A stretch of 38,673 bases of DNA from a virus. The position numbers and the translations under genes are program-made. The notes under the pieces are model-generated. The model worked only from the letters and a program-made list of their open reading frames with translations, was not told where the DNA came from and made no database searches. Positions 7,841-16,326 of this stretch are shown in pieces (the first letter of the stretch is position 1; every line of letters begins with the position of its first letter). The stretch spans positions 1 through 38,673 of IMG/VR virus record IMGVR_UViG_3300009702_000049; one strand, 5' to 3'.

Positions 7841-8293
7841 ATGAAAATCGGTGGAGTCCAAGTTACTGCTTCCGAAGAGACTCTTGTGCTGCCGCGTGAA
7901 GGCGGTGATATTGTCATCAAGGCCCAGGCCTATCGAATCGGAGACGAGTTCGACAAGCGATGCCCATTACCGACGCCTCCAATGGTGACAACGAAGGATG
8001 GCCCAGCACCAGACTTCAGTGACAAACATTACAAAGCTGCTATCACTGTTCGCGACGAGCGTAGGTTTGCATACCTTGTTCTGAAGTCCATTGAGCCAAG
8101 TGATATTGAGTGGGAGACAGTAGACATCGACAAGCCCGCCACTTGGGACAAATGGGGCGACGAACTTATGGACGCTGGCCTAACGGAAGTAGAAGTAAAT
8201 CGCATCGTGAATGCAGTCCTGGCCGCGAACTCTCTCGATGAAGAGAAAATCAAACAGGCGCGCGAGCGTTTTCTACGTGGTCAGGGGGCGTAG
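7841..8293 (+). CDS. Tail assembly chaperone, short form (gpG-like)
   Basis: 150 residues from the ATG at 7841, which follows AAAGGGAAATGAA; a TTG at 7817 would add 8 residues. The middle and C-terminus are helical and charged (LTEVEVNRIVNAVLAANSLD, EEKIKQARERFL). The location between the tail tube and tape measure genes is that of lambda gpG. The frame ends at TAG 8291-8293 directly after a run of five G, and the -1 frame continues open for about 70 codons. This is the usual arrangement of gpG/gpGT recoding. Chaperone function is inferred from position and recoding, not from sequence identity. Confidence 0.7.
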   Translation: MKIGGVQVTASEETLVLPREGGDIVIKAQAYRIGDEFDKRCPLPTPPMVTTKDGPAPDFSDKHYKAAITVRDERRFAYLVLKSIEPSDIEWETVDIDKPATWDKWGDELMDAGLTEVEVNRIVNAVLAANSLDEEKIKQARERFLRGQGA

Positions 8294-8505
8294 CTCGGAA
8301 AATCCTCTGGCCGCCACACAGAACGTCTGATTACGCTGCATGGGCAGCATGCCGAGACTTCGGCATCCTGCCCCCCGGCTTCAACGAGCCTGGGCATGTC
8401 TGTTTCGACAACATTGGAGTAGACCTCCAAGCAGACTTGATCGGGTTCTATCAGACTTCCGAGCATGAGCGGTTCGAAATACTGAAGATGACCAAGGGTT
8501 TGTGA
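8284..8505 (+). CDS. Tail assembly chaperone T-domain, made by -1 frameshift from 7841 gene
   Basis: An open frame with no start codon of its own, in the -1 phase relative to the gpG-like gene. From GGG GGC GTA it encodes GGVARKILWPPHRTSDYAAW, then ACRDFGILPPGF and a helical end (LIGFYQTSEHERFEILKMTKGL). Its TGA (8503-8505) overlaps the next ATG as TGATG. The slip site is inferred to be the G run at 8284-8288 (G GGG GCG, with the P-site GGG re-pairing on GGG). A T run at 8269-8272 is a second possible site. The fused GT protein would be about 221 residues and would recruit tail tube subunits to the tape measure. Confidence 0.7.
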   Translation, partial: GGVARKILWPPHRTSDYAAWAACRDFGILPPGFNEPGHVCFDNIGVDLQADLIGFYQTSEHERFEILKMTKGL

Positions 8506-9020
8506 TGGACATAAAAACCGAAGCCGATATGGTTGGGATGTCTCTCGACTTGGCCATGTATAAGAAGGTCGCGTTTAACGAACTTCTGGCCTTAAATGAA
8601 CGGGCTGGCCGGGCTTGGTTAAATGCCATCATCAAAGAAACTCCCATCCCAGCTTGGTCTGGGGCATCCAGAGCCACATTCTTAAAGGTAGCGAGGCTGT
8701 TAGGCACCTCAGTACCTATCTCGATTGCACCGGGAGCACCTAATCGCATCGCGATGGGTAAGTCATCCAGTCAAGGCCGACTAATCAAAGACAAGGGCAA
8801 AGTGATTGTTGGCTTCGAATACAAATCCTCGCTAGGACATTTGAACTACAACGAATACAACAGGGCTGTGGCGGGTAAGTCCTACCCGCAGCCTTGGAGT
8901 AATAATGTGAGGTACACTCCGTACTTCTTTCAACAGCGAGGTAGTACTGCATGGAAAGCGGTAGCTGTTACCGCCCGGCTGCCTAATCCGTTCAATTACC
9001 TGAAAAGAATCAAGTTGTAA
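8505..9020 (+). CDS. Tail protein, weakly HK97 gp10-like
   Basis: 171 residues from ATG 8505 (GTG at 8502 also possible), overlapping the chaperone stop as TGATG. An N-terminal helix with NERAGRAWLNAIIKETPIP and SGASRATFLKVARLLG is followed by a beta-rich part (KGKVIVGFEYKSSLGHLNYN) and a PYFFQQRGSTAWKAVAVTA tail. The pattern of helix, PxxSGxx, long strands and a terminal helix resembles HK97 gp10-like tail-completion or minor tail proteins. The position between chaperones and tape measure is slightly unusual for that family. Confidence in the exact function is low, but a virion or tail assembly role is likely. Confidence 0.6.
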   Translation: MDIKTEADMVGMSLDLAMYKKVAFNELLALNERAGRAWLNAIIKETPIPAWSGASRATFLKVARLLGTSVPISIAPGAPNRIAMGKSSSQGRLIKDKGKVIVGFEYKSSLGHLNYNEYNRAVAGKSYPQPWSNNVRYTPYFFQQRGSTAWKAVAVTARLPNPFNYLKRIKL

Positions 9021-9022
9021 AC

Positions 9023-12000
9023 ATGACAGACATCACACAAAGACTCAATTTCAACGCCAGCGGTGCTATTCGCACACTGGGAACCTTGAAAGGTAAGCTG
9101 AACGAAGGCACGACGGCTCTGAAGCAATTCAAAGATGCAGCCGACAAAGTAGGAGGCACTGGTAAAGCTGGCAAGACCTTAAAAAACGAAGGTGAAGCCG
9201 CCGACAAGACCGCGAAAAAGGTCAACAGCCTGACCGTGTCATGGAAAACGATGGTCCGGGTGATCCAGACCCAGATCGCTTTGCGCGCATTGAACGGTGT
9301 AATAAATGGATTGGAAGATGCCACTGAGCGTGCCCGCGATTTAGGCTTGGCCATCGCGGAAGTTCAAACTATTGGCAGCGGTTTAGGTTCCAGTACCGGT
9401 AAACTTACTGACGACATCTTGGCTCTATCGGATGCCATAGGCAAAACACCAAAGGACTTGGCAGAAGGTCTGTATCAGACCTTATCAAACCAAGTCGTCG
9501 ATGCTGGTGACGCCTTCGAGTTTAATGCTGAAGCCGCTAAATTGGCCACGATTGCCGTTTCTGACCAGAAATCGGCCATCAATGCTCTGTCATCTGTGTT
9601 AAACAGCTATGGAAAGAGCGCTGGGGATGCCGCTTATATTTCCGGTACCTTGTTCAAGACGGTAGAGTATGGTCGTTTACGGTTGAGTGATATTGGTGAC
9701 ATTCTAGGCCGCGTTCTTCCATTGTCATCGAAGCTCGGTATCAAGTGGGAAGAGGTGGCTGCTGCAGTCGCCACCATGACTCGCCAAGGTGTGAAGGCCG
9801 ACACAGCGCTCACTCAGTTGCGTGCCATCTTCCAGCAGTTAATTCGTCCAGGTGACAAACTAAAGGCCCTGATGAATAACGAGTGGGGTGTGCCTAACGC
9901 TGAGGCCGCCTTCAAGGCTTTCGGGGGTTTCCCGGGGGTGATGCAGAAAATCGCCAAGGAAACTAAGGGCGACACTGAGGCAGTGGGCGATTTGTTCCGT
10001 CGTGTGCGAGCTGTGGCTGGCTACTTCGGTACGATGACAGAAGAAGGTGACCAGCTTACTGACACACTTGGCAAAATCAAAGGTGAGGCCGGTGATGCTA
10101 GTAAAGTCTTCAACGAGTTTACTCAGACTGATGCGTTTAAGCTGACTCAGCAGATGCAAATCTTTGAGAATCAATGGACCCGCCTGGGCAATACCACAAT
10201 GCCTCTGGTGAATTCGTTAATCACTAAGATCAACGGTTTGATGGAAAACACCGCCATAACATGGAAGATAATCACCGGGCAGATAAATAGCAGTTCTCGT
10301 GCGGCTAACACTTATAAATCTGTTCAAGAGTCTATCAAGCGCAAGGTCAAAGAGATAAATGACGAGTACCAGAAGAATCCCCCTGGGAAGCAATATGAAG
10401 ATGCCCTCTCTGAAGCTAACAAATATTATTCTGAGATCAATAGGCAGGAAGCTAATCTTGAACGTATTCGCGACAACGGTATCGCGTCAGCCAACGCGAA
10501 GTTGGCCGCCACCAATGATCGTATCATTGGCAGTTTGAAAGACGGTGCCAAGGAACTCAAGAAGTTCTTGGATGATGCCGCCAAGCTGGCAGAGAACACT
10601 GCCAAAGACATCGGCAAAGTTCAACAAGATATCGACAAACGTACGTTAGATAACCGTCTTCAGAATGCCAAGACTGTAGCTGGCAAATTACGGATCATAG
10701 ATCAGCAATTGGCCAAGGCGAGAGCCAAGGTAGCAAAGACCTTTGGTGACATTAGTGCTGACCCTGCTACAAAGAAAGCGTTCAAGGACGCTGTCGATGC
10801 GGCGGTAAAGCTCGCTGACCAAGGCGCTAGTATAGCCAAGAATCAGCGAACCCGTAATAAATACTCGCAGGAAGCTATTGGTTTTCTAGAGAGTGAAAAG
10901 AAAGGAGTTCGTACTTACGCGGATGAAGTCAAGAAGGCTACTGCAGGTGCCAAGAAGCAATACGACGCTATAAAAGATGGTGAGAAGCAGGCCAGTACAC
11001 TGCTTGAAAAGCGAACAGGTCTTTTGAAAGAATCAATTCGCCAGGGTACATCTGAAAAGAGAAAAGCTGATATTGCCAAGGAAATTGGGGGTCTTGACAA
11101 GCAGTTAAAGGCCGTCTTTGAGAAGGCTAACATCGGTGATGCCCTTATCAAATCCTTGAATCTGGACGCTGCTTATGGCACCTTGGGTGCTGGACTTACC
11201 GAAACTTTGAACAACGCCACCAAGGATTGGAACGCCGAAGTCGAACGGATGAAAGCGGCATTCGCCAAAGAAATTATCCCAATCAAAGTATCCATCGAAA
11301 AAGTCGCCAGTATAACGGATGTTGGTAAGCAGCTTGGTACGAATATACGACCCGGCGAGTCTCAAGGTCAATTTGCCAGCCGCGTTGGCGATGAAGCTCT
11401 GAAGGTTATCCAAAAACAAGGGGAGCAACAGAGAAAGAACGCGATTGCCCAAGCCAAAGTAGCTACCAATGAAAAAGCCAATGCAATAAATCTGCGAGGC
11501 ATCTATGCGGAGACTAATGCTCAGATTGCAGAAGCTCTGGACAGCAGACGCAGAAAAATAGTCAAGGCGAACAAAGGTCAAATCAGTGAGGTTGAGGCTT
11601 TACGACAAGCCAATCTTCAGTTGAACAAAGACATGGAAAGCGGCTCCTTGCCTCTTTATAAGCGCTGGAAGACCATGCAAGACATGAATGCGGAGATGAA
11701 AGAGCTTTCAGCCCGCAGTAATAAAGCAGAAAAGGTCGAGACAAGTGTTTATCAAGCGATGAATAGACGTTTGGCGCAGATGGCTGCTGCAGGAACAATT
11801 TCTCGCGATGCTGCCGAGGCATGGGCAAGGTTACTTCCTCAGTTTCAAAAGCAGAATGCACAAGCCGTCACAAATGGTAGCGCCATTGTTCCGATTGACG
11901 AAGAAAAGCTGGCAATAGCCAAAGCATATCTTGACAATTCGAATAAGGGTACGGATGCCATTAAGGAAGCAAAAACTCCCTCAGAGCAATTGAAGACCTC

Positions 12001-12574
12001 ACTTGAGAATGCCAAACCGGCTGCACAGAATCTGTCAACAGAAACGGCCAACACATCGAACAATACCCAAAATGCTGCGGGTGCCATGTCGGCTGTTGGC
12101 TCGGCTGCTTCTGCTGCACAGCCTGCAGTGGCCGCTTTGACGCAGCAGACTAGCAAGCTGGCCGATCAGGCCGAGCGAGCTGCCCGTGCTCAATCTGCCG
12201 CCAGCGGCGGAAGTGGTGTGACTCGCACTCGCACACCGGGTGGAGGTGAGATGGTGACCAATCCGTTCTTCAAATGGCACGGGGGGCGTCCAAAGTATTT
12301 TGCTCATGGCGGTCGTGGGCAAGACCGAATCCCAGCCATGTTGGCCAGGGGTGAGACAGTAATAAACCGAAGAAATTCGCTGAGGTTCTTTTCTGAATTG
12401 AATGCGATGAATCAAGGTAGCCAACCTGTTTACCGTGAGCAGGGCGGCACCGTCACCAATGTCGGTGACATCAACGTCACGGTGAACGGTGGCGATAGCT
12501 CGCAGCAAACGGTGCGCGAGATCGGCCGCGCGTTGAGACGCGATGTCCAACGCGGAAATATTAAACTCCGTTAA
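9023..12574 (+). CDS. Tail tape measure protein (TP901 type)
   Basis: 1183 residues, the longest gene in the window. Residues about 110-330 form the TP901 tape-measure core (LADDILALSDAIGKTPKDLA-like segment, ALSSVLNSYGKSAGDAAY, VAAAVATMTRQGVKADTALT, LRAIFQQLIRPGD). Long Lys/Ala/Asp-rich coiled-coil segments fill residues about 430-1000. The C-terminus has the usual glycine-rich tape-measure ending (FAHGGRGQDRIPAMLARGET, VINRRNS). It sets tail length and is extruded into the host cell during DNA entry. At about 0.15 nm per residue a tail near 180 nm would be expected; this is an estimate from family knowledge. No lysozyme or peptidase domain is seen. Confidence 0.93.
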   Translation: MTDITQRLNFNASGAIRTLGTLKGKLNEGTTALKQFKDAADKVGGTGKAGKTLKNEGEAADKTAKKVNSLTVSWKTMVRVIQTQIALRALNGVINGLEDATERARDLGLAIAEVQTIGSGLGSSTGKLTDDILALSDAIGKTPKDLAEGLYQTLSNQVVDAGDAFEFNAEAAKLATIAVSDQKSAINALSSVLNSYGKSAGDAAYISGTLFKTVEYGRLRLSDIGDILGRVLPLSSKLGIKWEEVAAAVATMTRQGVKADTALTQLRAIFQQLIRPGDKLKALMNNEWGVPNAEAAFKAFGGFPGVMQKIAKETKGDTEAVGDLFRRVRAVAGYFGTMTEEGDQLTDTLGKIKGEAGDASKVFNEFTQTDAFKLTQQMQIFENQWTRLGNTTMPLVNSLITKINGLMENTAITWKIITGQINSSSRAANTYKSVQESIKRKVKEINDEYQKNPPGKQYEDALSEANKYYSEINRQEANLERIRDNGIASANAKLAATNDRIIGSLKDGAKELKKFLDDAAKLAENTAKDIGKVQQDIDKRTLDNRLQNAKTVAGKLRIIDQQLAKARAKVAKTFGDISADPATKKAFKDAVDAAVKLADQGASIAKNQRTRNKYSQEAIGFLESEKKGVRTYADEVKKATAGAKKQYDAIKDGEKQASTLLEKRTGLLKESIRQGTSEKRKADIAKEIGGLDKQLKAVFEKANIGDALIKSLNLDAAYGTLGAGLTETLNNATKDWNAEVERMKAAFAKEIIPIKVSIEKVASITDVGKQLGTNIRPGESQGQFASRVGDEALKVIQKQGEQQRKNAIAQAKVATNEKANAINLRGIYAETNAQIAEALDSRRRKIVKANKGQISEVEALRQANLQLNKDMESGSLPLYKRWKTMQDMNAEMKELSARSNKAEKVETSVYQAMNRRLAQMAAAGTISRDAAEAWARLLPQFQKQNAQAVTNGSAIVPIDEEKLAIAKAYLDNSNKGTDAIKEAKTPSEQLKTSLENAKPAAQNLSTETANTSNNTQNAAGAMSAVGSAASAAQPAVAALTQQTSKLADQAERAARAQSAASGGSGVTRTRTPGGGEMVTNPFFKWHGGRPKYFAHGGRGQDRIPAMLARGETVINRRNSLRFFSELNAMNQGSQPVYREQGGTVTNVGDINVTVNGGDSSQQTVREIGRALRRDVQRGNIKLR

Positions 12575-12590
12575 TTTCGAAAGGTTAACA

Positions 12591-13088
12591 ATGGAACCGC
12601 AGAAAGCTAACATCAAAGGCCGCTTCATCGTAGAGCACCGGGATCGCGATGACAATCTTAAGGCTGTGTACGAATTCCCGAATGGTATCGTCGACGAAGG
12701 CATCAATTCTCTTCTGGACGTGGGCTTCCACGGCAGTGCGCAGATTGGCACTTGGTACATCGGGCTGGTGGACAACAGTGGCTGGACCGCATTTGCGGAC
12801 GCCGATACTCTCTCCAGTCACGCAGGCTGGGTAGAGAATACCGACTACACGGAAGCGAATCGTGTGGAATGGGCCGAGGACGCTGCAGCAAGTCGAGCTA
12901 TCAGTAACAGCACGACCGCCAACTTCTCGATCAACGCCACGGGTAATCTCAAGGGCGTCTTCATTAGCTCGAACAACGTCAAGAGCACGGGCAACACAGG
13001 CACACTGTGGAGCACCGCAGCGTTCTCCAGCGTTGTGGCCACGGCCAATGGTGACACTCTGAAAGTCACTTACACAGTAAGCGGCTGA
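12591..13088 (+). CDS. Tail-associated structural protein, unknown
   Basis: 165 residues from ATG 12591, preceded by CGAAAGG. The start at 12543 would overlap the tape measure gene and lacks a ribosome site. It begins like many phage virion proteins (KGRFIVEHRDRDDNLKAVYE) and continues FPNGIVDEGINSLLDVGFHG and IGTWYIGLVDNSGWTAFADA, a conserved pattern of proteins after the tape measure in siphoviruses. The C-terminal half is beta-rich (FSINATGNLKGVFISSNN, DTLKVTYTVSG). Probably a tail-tip or fibre adaptor. A strong terminator and a tRNA follow. Confidence 0.7.
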   Translation: MEPQKANIKGRFIVEHRDRDDNLKAVYEFPNGIVDEGINSLLDVGFHGSAQIGTWYIGLVDNSGWTAFADADTLSSHAGWVENTDYTEANRVEWAEDAAASRAISNSTTANFSINATGNLKGVFISSNNVKSTGNTGTLWSTAAFSSVVATANGDTLKVTYTVSG

Positions 13089-13098
13089 TCTTCTTAAC

Positions 13099-13128
13099 GG
13101 GGCGGCGCCAGCCGCCGCCCCTTCTTTT
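13099..13128 (+). terminator. Rho-independent terminator before tRNA-Thr
   Basis: A GC-only stem of 9 bp (13099-13107 with 13113-13121) around CCAGC is followed by TTCTTTT. The T run abuts the first base of the tRNA. Confidence 0.88.
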
Positions 13129-13201
13129 GCACCCGTAACTCAATTGGCAGAGTACCTGATTTGTAATCAGGCTGTTGCGGGTTCGACTCCCTCCGGGTGC
13201 T
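13129..13201 (+). tRNA. tRNA-Thr(UGU)
   Basis: A full cloverleaf of 73 bases. The acceptor stem GCACCCG 13129-13135 pairs with CGGGTGC 13194-13200, with discriminator T 13201. The D arm is ACTC...GAGT. The anticodon stem CCTGA 13155-13159 pairs with TCAGG 13167-13171, with loop TTTGTAA and anticodon TGT at 13162-13164, which reads ACA/ACG threonine codons. The T loop TTCGACT is in place, with one C-T mismatch in the T stem. No CCA is encoded. It lies between a terminator and the ribosome site of the next gene, inside the late tail cluster. Confidence 0.93.
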
Positions 13202-13215
13202 CTTAGGAGAACGAT

Positions 13216-14112
13216 ATGGTAAGACGAGAACAATTTGTGAATGATGCCAGTGCCACAATGAATGGCACGGTGAACTCCACCACAACAAGTTTCGTTGTGG
13301 ATGATGCTTCAGTGTTTCCAACCAGTGGGGACTTCCGCCTATTGGTGGACAGCGAAGTTGTTCTGGTAACGGATGTGACAGCCAACACCCTCACTGTTGA
13401 GCGAGCAGCCGATGGAACAACCGCCGCTACCCACGCTGACACCACCTCCATCGAAGCAGTTCTTACAGCAGGGGCAATTGACCAATACATGGACGACGCC
13501 ACTGCTGGGTACAGTGACCGCTACCCCTTCCGTATTCTGGACGAGAGTGGTAACACACTCACTTCGTCCAACTTCACCTGGGTGAACCAAGGCACCGCAA
13601 CTGTGTCAGATGACGCCTGGGGCGGAATCACCATGACAACCAACACGTTGGCTGGTGATAACATGCGAATCCTGAAACGGTCAGCCCCCTCTGGTGCCTG
13701 GACATTGACTGCTCACTTTCTGTTCGGCCCGGGCTACAACAATGGTGGGGGCGCATCCAGCTCCTACATGTCTCTGCTCGTTCGTGAGTCTGACACAGGC
13801 AAGCTGGGAGTCATCGAGATTCGCATCGGGGGGTTGGTGCGGGTTCGCCGTTATTCCAGCCCAACCAGCTTTAATTCAGAGCAGGCCACCCTTGATTTTT
13901 CCAGCGACCGGGCTTGGTTGCAAATTGAAGACGATACTACTAATCTGATTTTCCGAATATCTGCTGATGGTATCAATTGGTTGGATGTAGCCAGTTACGC
14001 ACGCGCAACTTACATGACCAGCGCGGGACCTGATGAGATTGGCTTCTTAGCCAACAGCGACAGTGGCACTAATTTGCAGCCTTACCACATTCAAGCGTGG
14101 GTGGTGGAATGA
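13216..14112 (+). CDS. Fibre or receptor-binding-like protein, lectin-like beta sandwich (paralog A)
   Basis: 298 residues with ribosome site TTAGGAGA right after the tRNA. The first 75 residues form a small beta domain seen in many phage proteins (TTSFVVDDASVFP, FRLLVDSEVVLVTDV, LTVERAADGTTAATHA). The rest looks like a concanavalin-A-type sandwich, with SSNFTWVNQGTATVSDDAWG, WTLTAHFLFGPG, RAWLQIEDDTTNLIFRISAD, GINWLDVASYARA and a final PDEIGFLANSDSG. The next gene encodes a clear paralog with the same domain order. Carbohydrate or host-surface binding is an inference from fold pattern and location among tail genes. Confidence 0.7.
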   Translation: MVRREQFVNDASATMNGTVNSTTTSFVVDDASVFPTSGDFRLLVDSEVVLVTDVTANTLTVERAADGTTAATHADTTSIEAVLTAGAIDQYMDDATAGYSDRYPFRILDESGNTLTSSNFTWVNQGTATVSDDAWGGITMTTNTLAGDNMRILKRSAPSGAWTLTAHFLFGPGYNNGGGASSSYMSLLVRESDTGKLGVIEIRIGGLVRVRRYSSPTSFNSEQATLDFSSDRAWLQIEDDTTNLIFRISADGINWLDVASYARATYMTSAGPDEIGFLANSDSGTNLQPYHIQAWVVE

Positions 14113-14978
14113 GACGAACACGATTCGTAAATGCTCAGACTCTTTCTCTTGGCACCACTGTTAATGCCACAAACACCTCGGTAGTGCTATCTGATGCTAC
14201 TACCTTGCCAGCCTATGGTGATTTCAACATTACCATAGAGAATGAGATCATGTTGGTAACTCACCGCACAGCGAATACGTTGACTGTTGTTCGTGGTGAG
14301 GATGGTACAACTGCGGCAGGGCATAATAGTGGATTAGATGTGCAAGTAATCGCCACAAAGACTGGAATGGACTCGATAATATGTGATGCTGGTTTGCTAT
14401 GCGCGACATATCCAACCAACCTATCCGTCAATACAGCAAACTTCTCTTGGAGCAACCAAGGCACTTCTAGCCTTGTGCAAAATACTTGGGGTGGCATTTC
14501 AATGCTTACCCAAAATTCATCCACCCATTCTCTGCACATAGCCTACATGTCTGCGCCTTCCGAGCCTTGGACTTTGACAGGTCTGATTGATCTTGGCCCC
14601 TCAGCATTAGGGGGTATCTCTGGTTCCCACGGGGGTTTGATATTAGGCGATTCTGGAAGCACCAAATGGGAGACCATTGGCCTACGAGCAAACTCAGGTA
14701 TAAATTGGTGGGAATGGAATAGCCCAACAAGTTATGCGTCAACAATTGGCTCTTATGATTGGGGATTGTCCCGGCCGACTTGGATGCGGTGGGTAAATGA
14801 TGCCACAAACATACAGCCGTTTATTAGTATGGACGGAGTCAATTGGCTTAGTTTAGGGACAGCACAAGCCAAAGGTTCTTTTCTAACTGTGAATGGCCCA
14901 GATCGGATAGGCTTCTACTATTCCAACCACCAAACAGACGGTGAGATTTGCAACCTCAATGCGTGGCTGCTAACATAA
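14109..14978 (+). CDS. Fibre or receptor-binding-like protein, lectin-like beta sandwich (paralog B)
   Basis: 289 residues from ATG 14109 (ATGA overlap with paralog A). It repeats the domain order of the preceding protein: VNATNTSVVLSDATTLPAYG, FNITIENEIMLVTHRTANTL and VVRGEDGTTAAGHN match the first domain. TANFSWSNQGTSSLVQNTWG, EPWTLTGLIDLGP, FISMDGVNWLSLGTAQAKG and GPDRIGFYYSN match the sandwich domain. Divergence is high outside these motifs, so the duplication is old or the binding surfaces have diversified. Probably a second receptor- or glycan-binding subunit, or a heteromeric partner of paralog A. Confidence 0.7.
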   Translation: MRRTRFVNAQTLSLGTTVNATNTSVVLSDATTLPAYGDFNITIENEIMLVTHRTANTLTVVRGEDGTTAAGHNSGLDVQVIATKTGMDSIICDAGLLCATYPTNLSVNTANFSWSNQGTSSLVQNTWGGISMLTQNSSTHSLHIAYMSAPSEPWTLTGLIDLGPSALGGISGSHGGLILGDSGSTKWETIGLRANSGINWWEWNSPTSYASTIGSYDWGLSRPTWMRWVNDATNIQPFISMDGVNWLSLGTAQAKGSFLTVNGPDRIGFYYSNHQTDGEICNLNAWLLT

Positions 14979-14988
14979 AGAGAGTGAC

Positions 14989-16326
14989 ATGGCCAAACAA
15001 TCACAACTAGGGACAGTCAACTCCATTCTCGCCAGCACAATGGCGCTGGGGATTCCTGTTGGTCTGGGTGGCCCCTCCACGTTCAACGAGACGGTCAACC
15101 ATTCACTCGGGATCACTGACTCTGCTATTGGCCGCAAAGATGCTCAGAGTATAGACCACAGTCTCACACTGAATCAAACAGCGGTGGGCGCTCGCGAAAT
15201 CTCGATCAGCATCTCACATGCTCTTTCATTGACTGATACCGGTAGGCAGACGTACTCTGAAAGCATTTCGAGCACGTTGGTCATAACGGACCTGCTGAGC
15301 TACTTCAATTATGTTGACGATCGAAAGCCGGTCGGACACACTCTGAATCTCACCCAGACTGTCACCACTCTTTCTGGCTTGGCGGTATCCAATACCCTGA
15401 ATCTTGTTCAGACGGCTGTTGGAAAAGGGCCTCTTCACGAGAGCATCAATCAGTGGATGGCTCTGGCGCAGCACACCTCCACCCCATACCACGCGTTCAT
15501 CACGGATAACCTTGTTCTGGTAAGCACCGGCTACACACCAATCTATGTGGTCGAGAGCATCACTCAGAATCTGATTCTTGAACAGTCAATTGATCCGTTC
15601 GGTGTGGCGAACACATTGAACTTGACACAGACTGTTCTGGTCGGCAAAGGCCACGTCGTCACCCAGACTTTGAACATCACTGACGAAATGGAAATGACCG
15701 GCTTGTGGATTCGCAACGTGGAGCAAGACCTGGGAATCGGGCACGCTATGACATGGCTGGAAGATACCAAATGTGCCAGGAAGCAATACACCCCATTCCA
15801 AGGTGAGAATACTATTTCATCAGTGACTGCCCCACGAGAAACTTTGCAAGACCCTCAAGGCAGCACCACTGACCGCTTGTCTCTATATCAACCTGTTACT
15901 GGGGTGCATACCAGCGAAGTTATTCTACGGGCACCTGAACTGGATAACCGAGACAGGAACTCTTATACCCGCGTCAACACCGAGACTCGCGGCGGTCGCT
16001 TGATTGTGTATGCTGATCCGAACTGGCCAAAGGTTCGCACGTTGGCAATTACTATCACCGGGTTGACTGAGTCTCAGGTAGACGATTTGCACACCTTCCT
16101 TCAAGCTACCATTGGCCAGTTAATCGGCCTCACTGACTGGGAAGGCAACCTCTGGTCTGGTTTCATTACCAATCCGAATGAAGTTGCCACACAGGAAGGG
16201 AAGCAAAATTGGACTGTGACTCTCGAAATGGAAGGTGAGAAACTAGAAGTGGAGCAACCTGGAAGCGATGATGGAAATGGAATGGCACTGAACCTATCTC
16301 AAACCGTGACGGCGGTGATTGTATGA
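14989..16326 (+). CDS. Tail protein with LxLTQTV repeats and distal-tail-like C-terminus
   Basis: 445 residues with ribosome site AGAGAG. Residues about 30-250 hold some dozen short degenerate repeats of 20-30 residues, with cores such as HSLGITDSAIG, HSLTLNQTAVG, HALSLTDTG, HTLNLTQTVTT, NTLNLVQTAVG, NTLNLTQTVLV and QTLNITDEMEM. They may form a beta-solenoid or fibrous spacer. The C-terminal part (about 260-430) includes GGRLIVYADPNWPKVRTLAI, a linker helix and TIGQLIGLTDWEGNLWSGFI, and resembles the 129-residue protein encoded next. The protein ends with another repeat motif, MALNLSQTVTAVIV. It overlaps the next start as ATGA. Confidence 0.72.
   Translation: MAKQSQLGTVNSILASTMALGIPVGLGGPSTFNETVNHSLGITDSAIGRKDAQSIDHSLTLNQTAVGAREISISISHALSLTDTGRQTYSESISSTLVITDLLSYFNYVDDRKPVGHTLNLTQTVTTLSGLAVSNTLNLVQTAVGKGPLHESINQWMALAQHTSTPYHAFITDNLVLVSTGYTPIYVVESITQNLILEQSIDPFGVANTLNLTQTVLVGKGHVVTQTLNITDEMEMTGLWIRNVEQDLGIGHAMTWLEDTKCARKQYTPFQGENTISSVTAPRETLQDPQGSTTDRLSLYQPVTGVHTSEVILRAPELDNRDRNSYTRVNTETRGGRLIVYADPNWPKVRTLAITITGLTESQVDDLHTFLQATIGQLIGLTDWEGNLWSGFITNPNEVATQEGKQNWTVTLEMEGEKLEVEQPGSDDGNGMALNLSQTVTAVIV

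Noticed and set aside
12035-12775. 246-codon minus-strand frame across the tape measure end
   Set aside because: Crosses the end of one gene and the start of the next on the other strand; low-complexity, no family.
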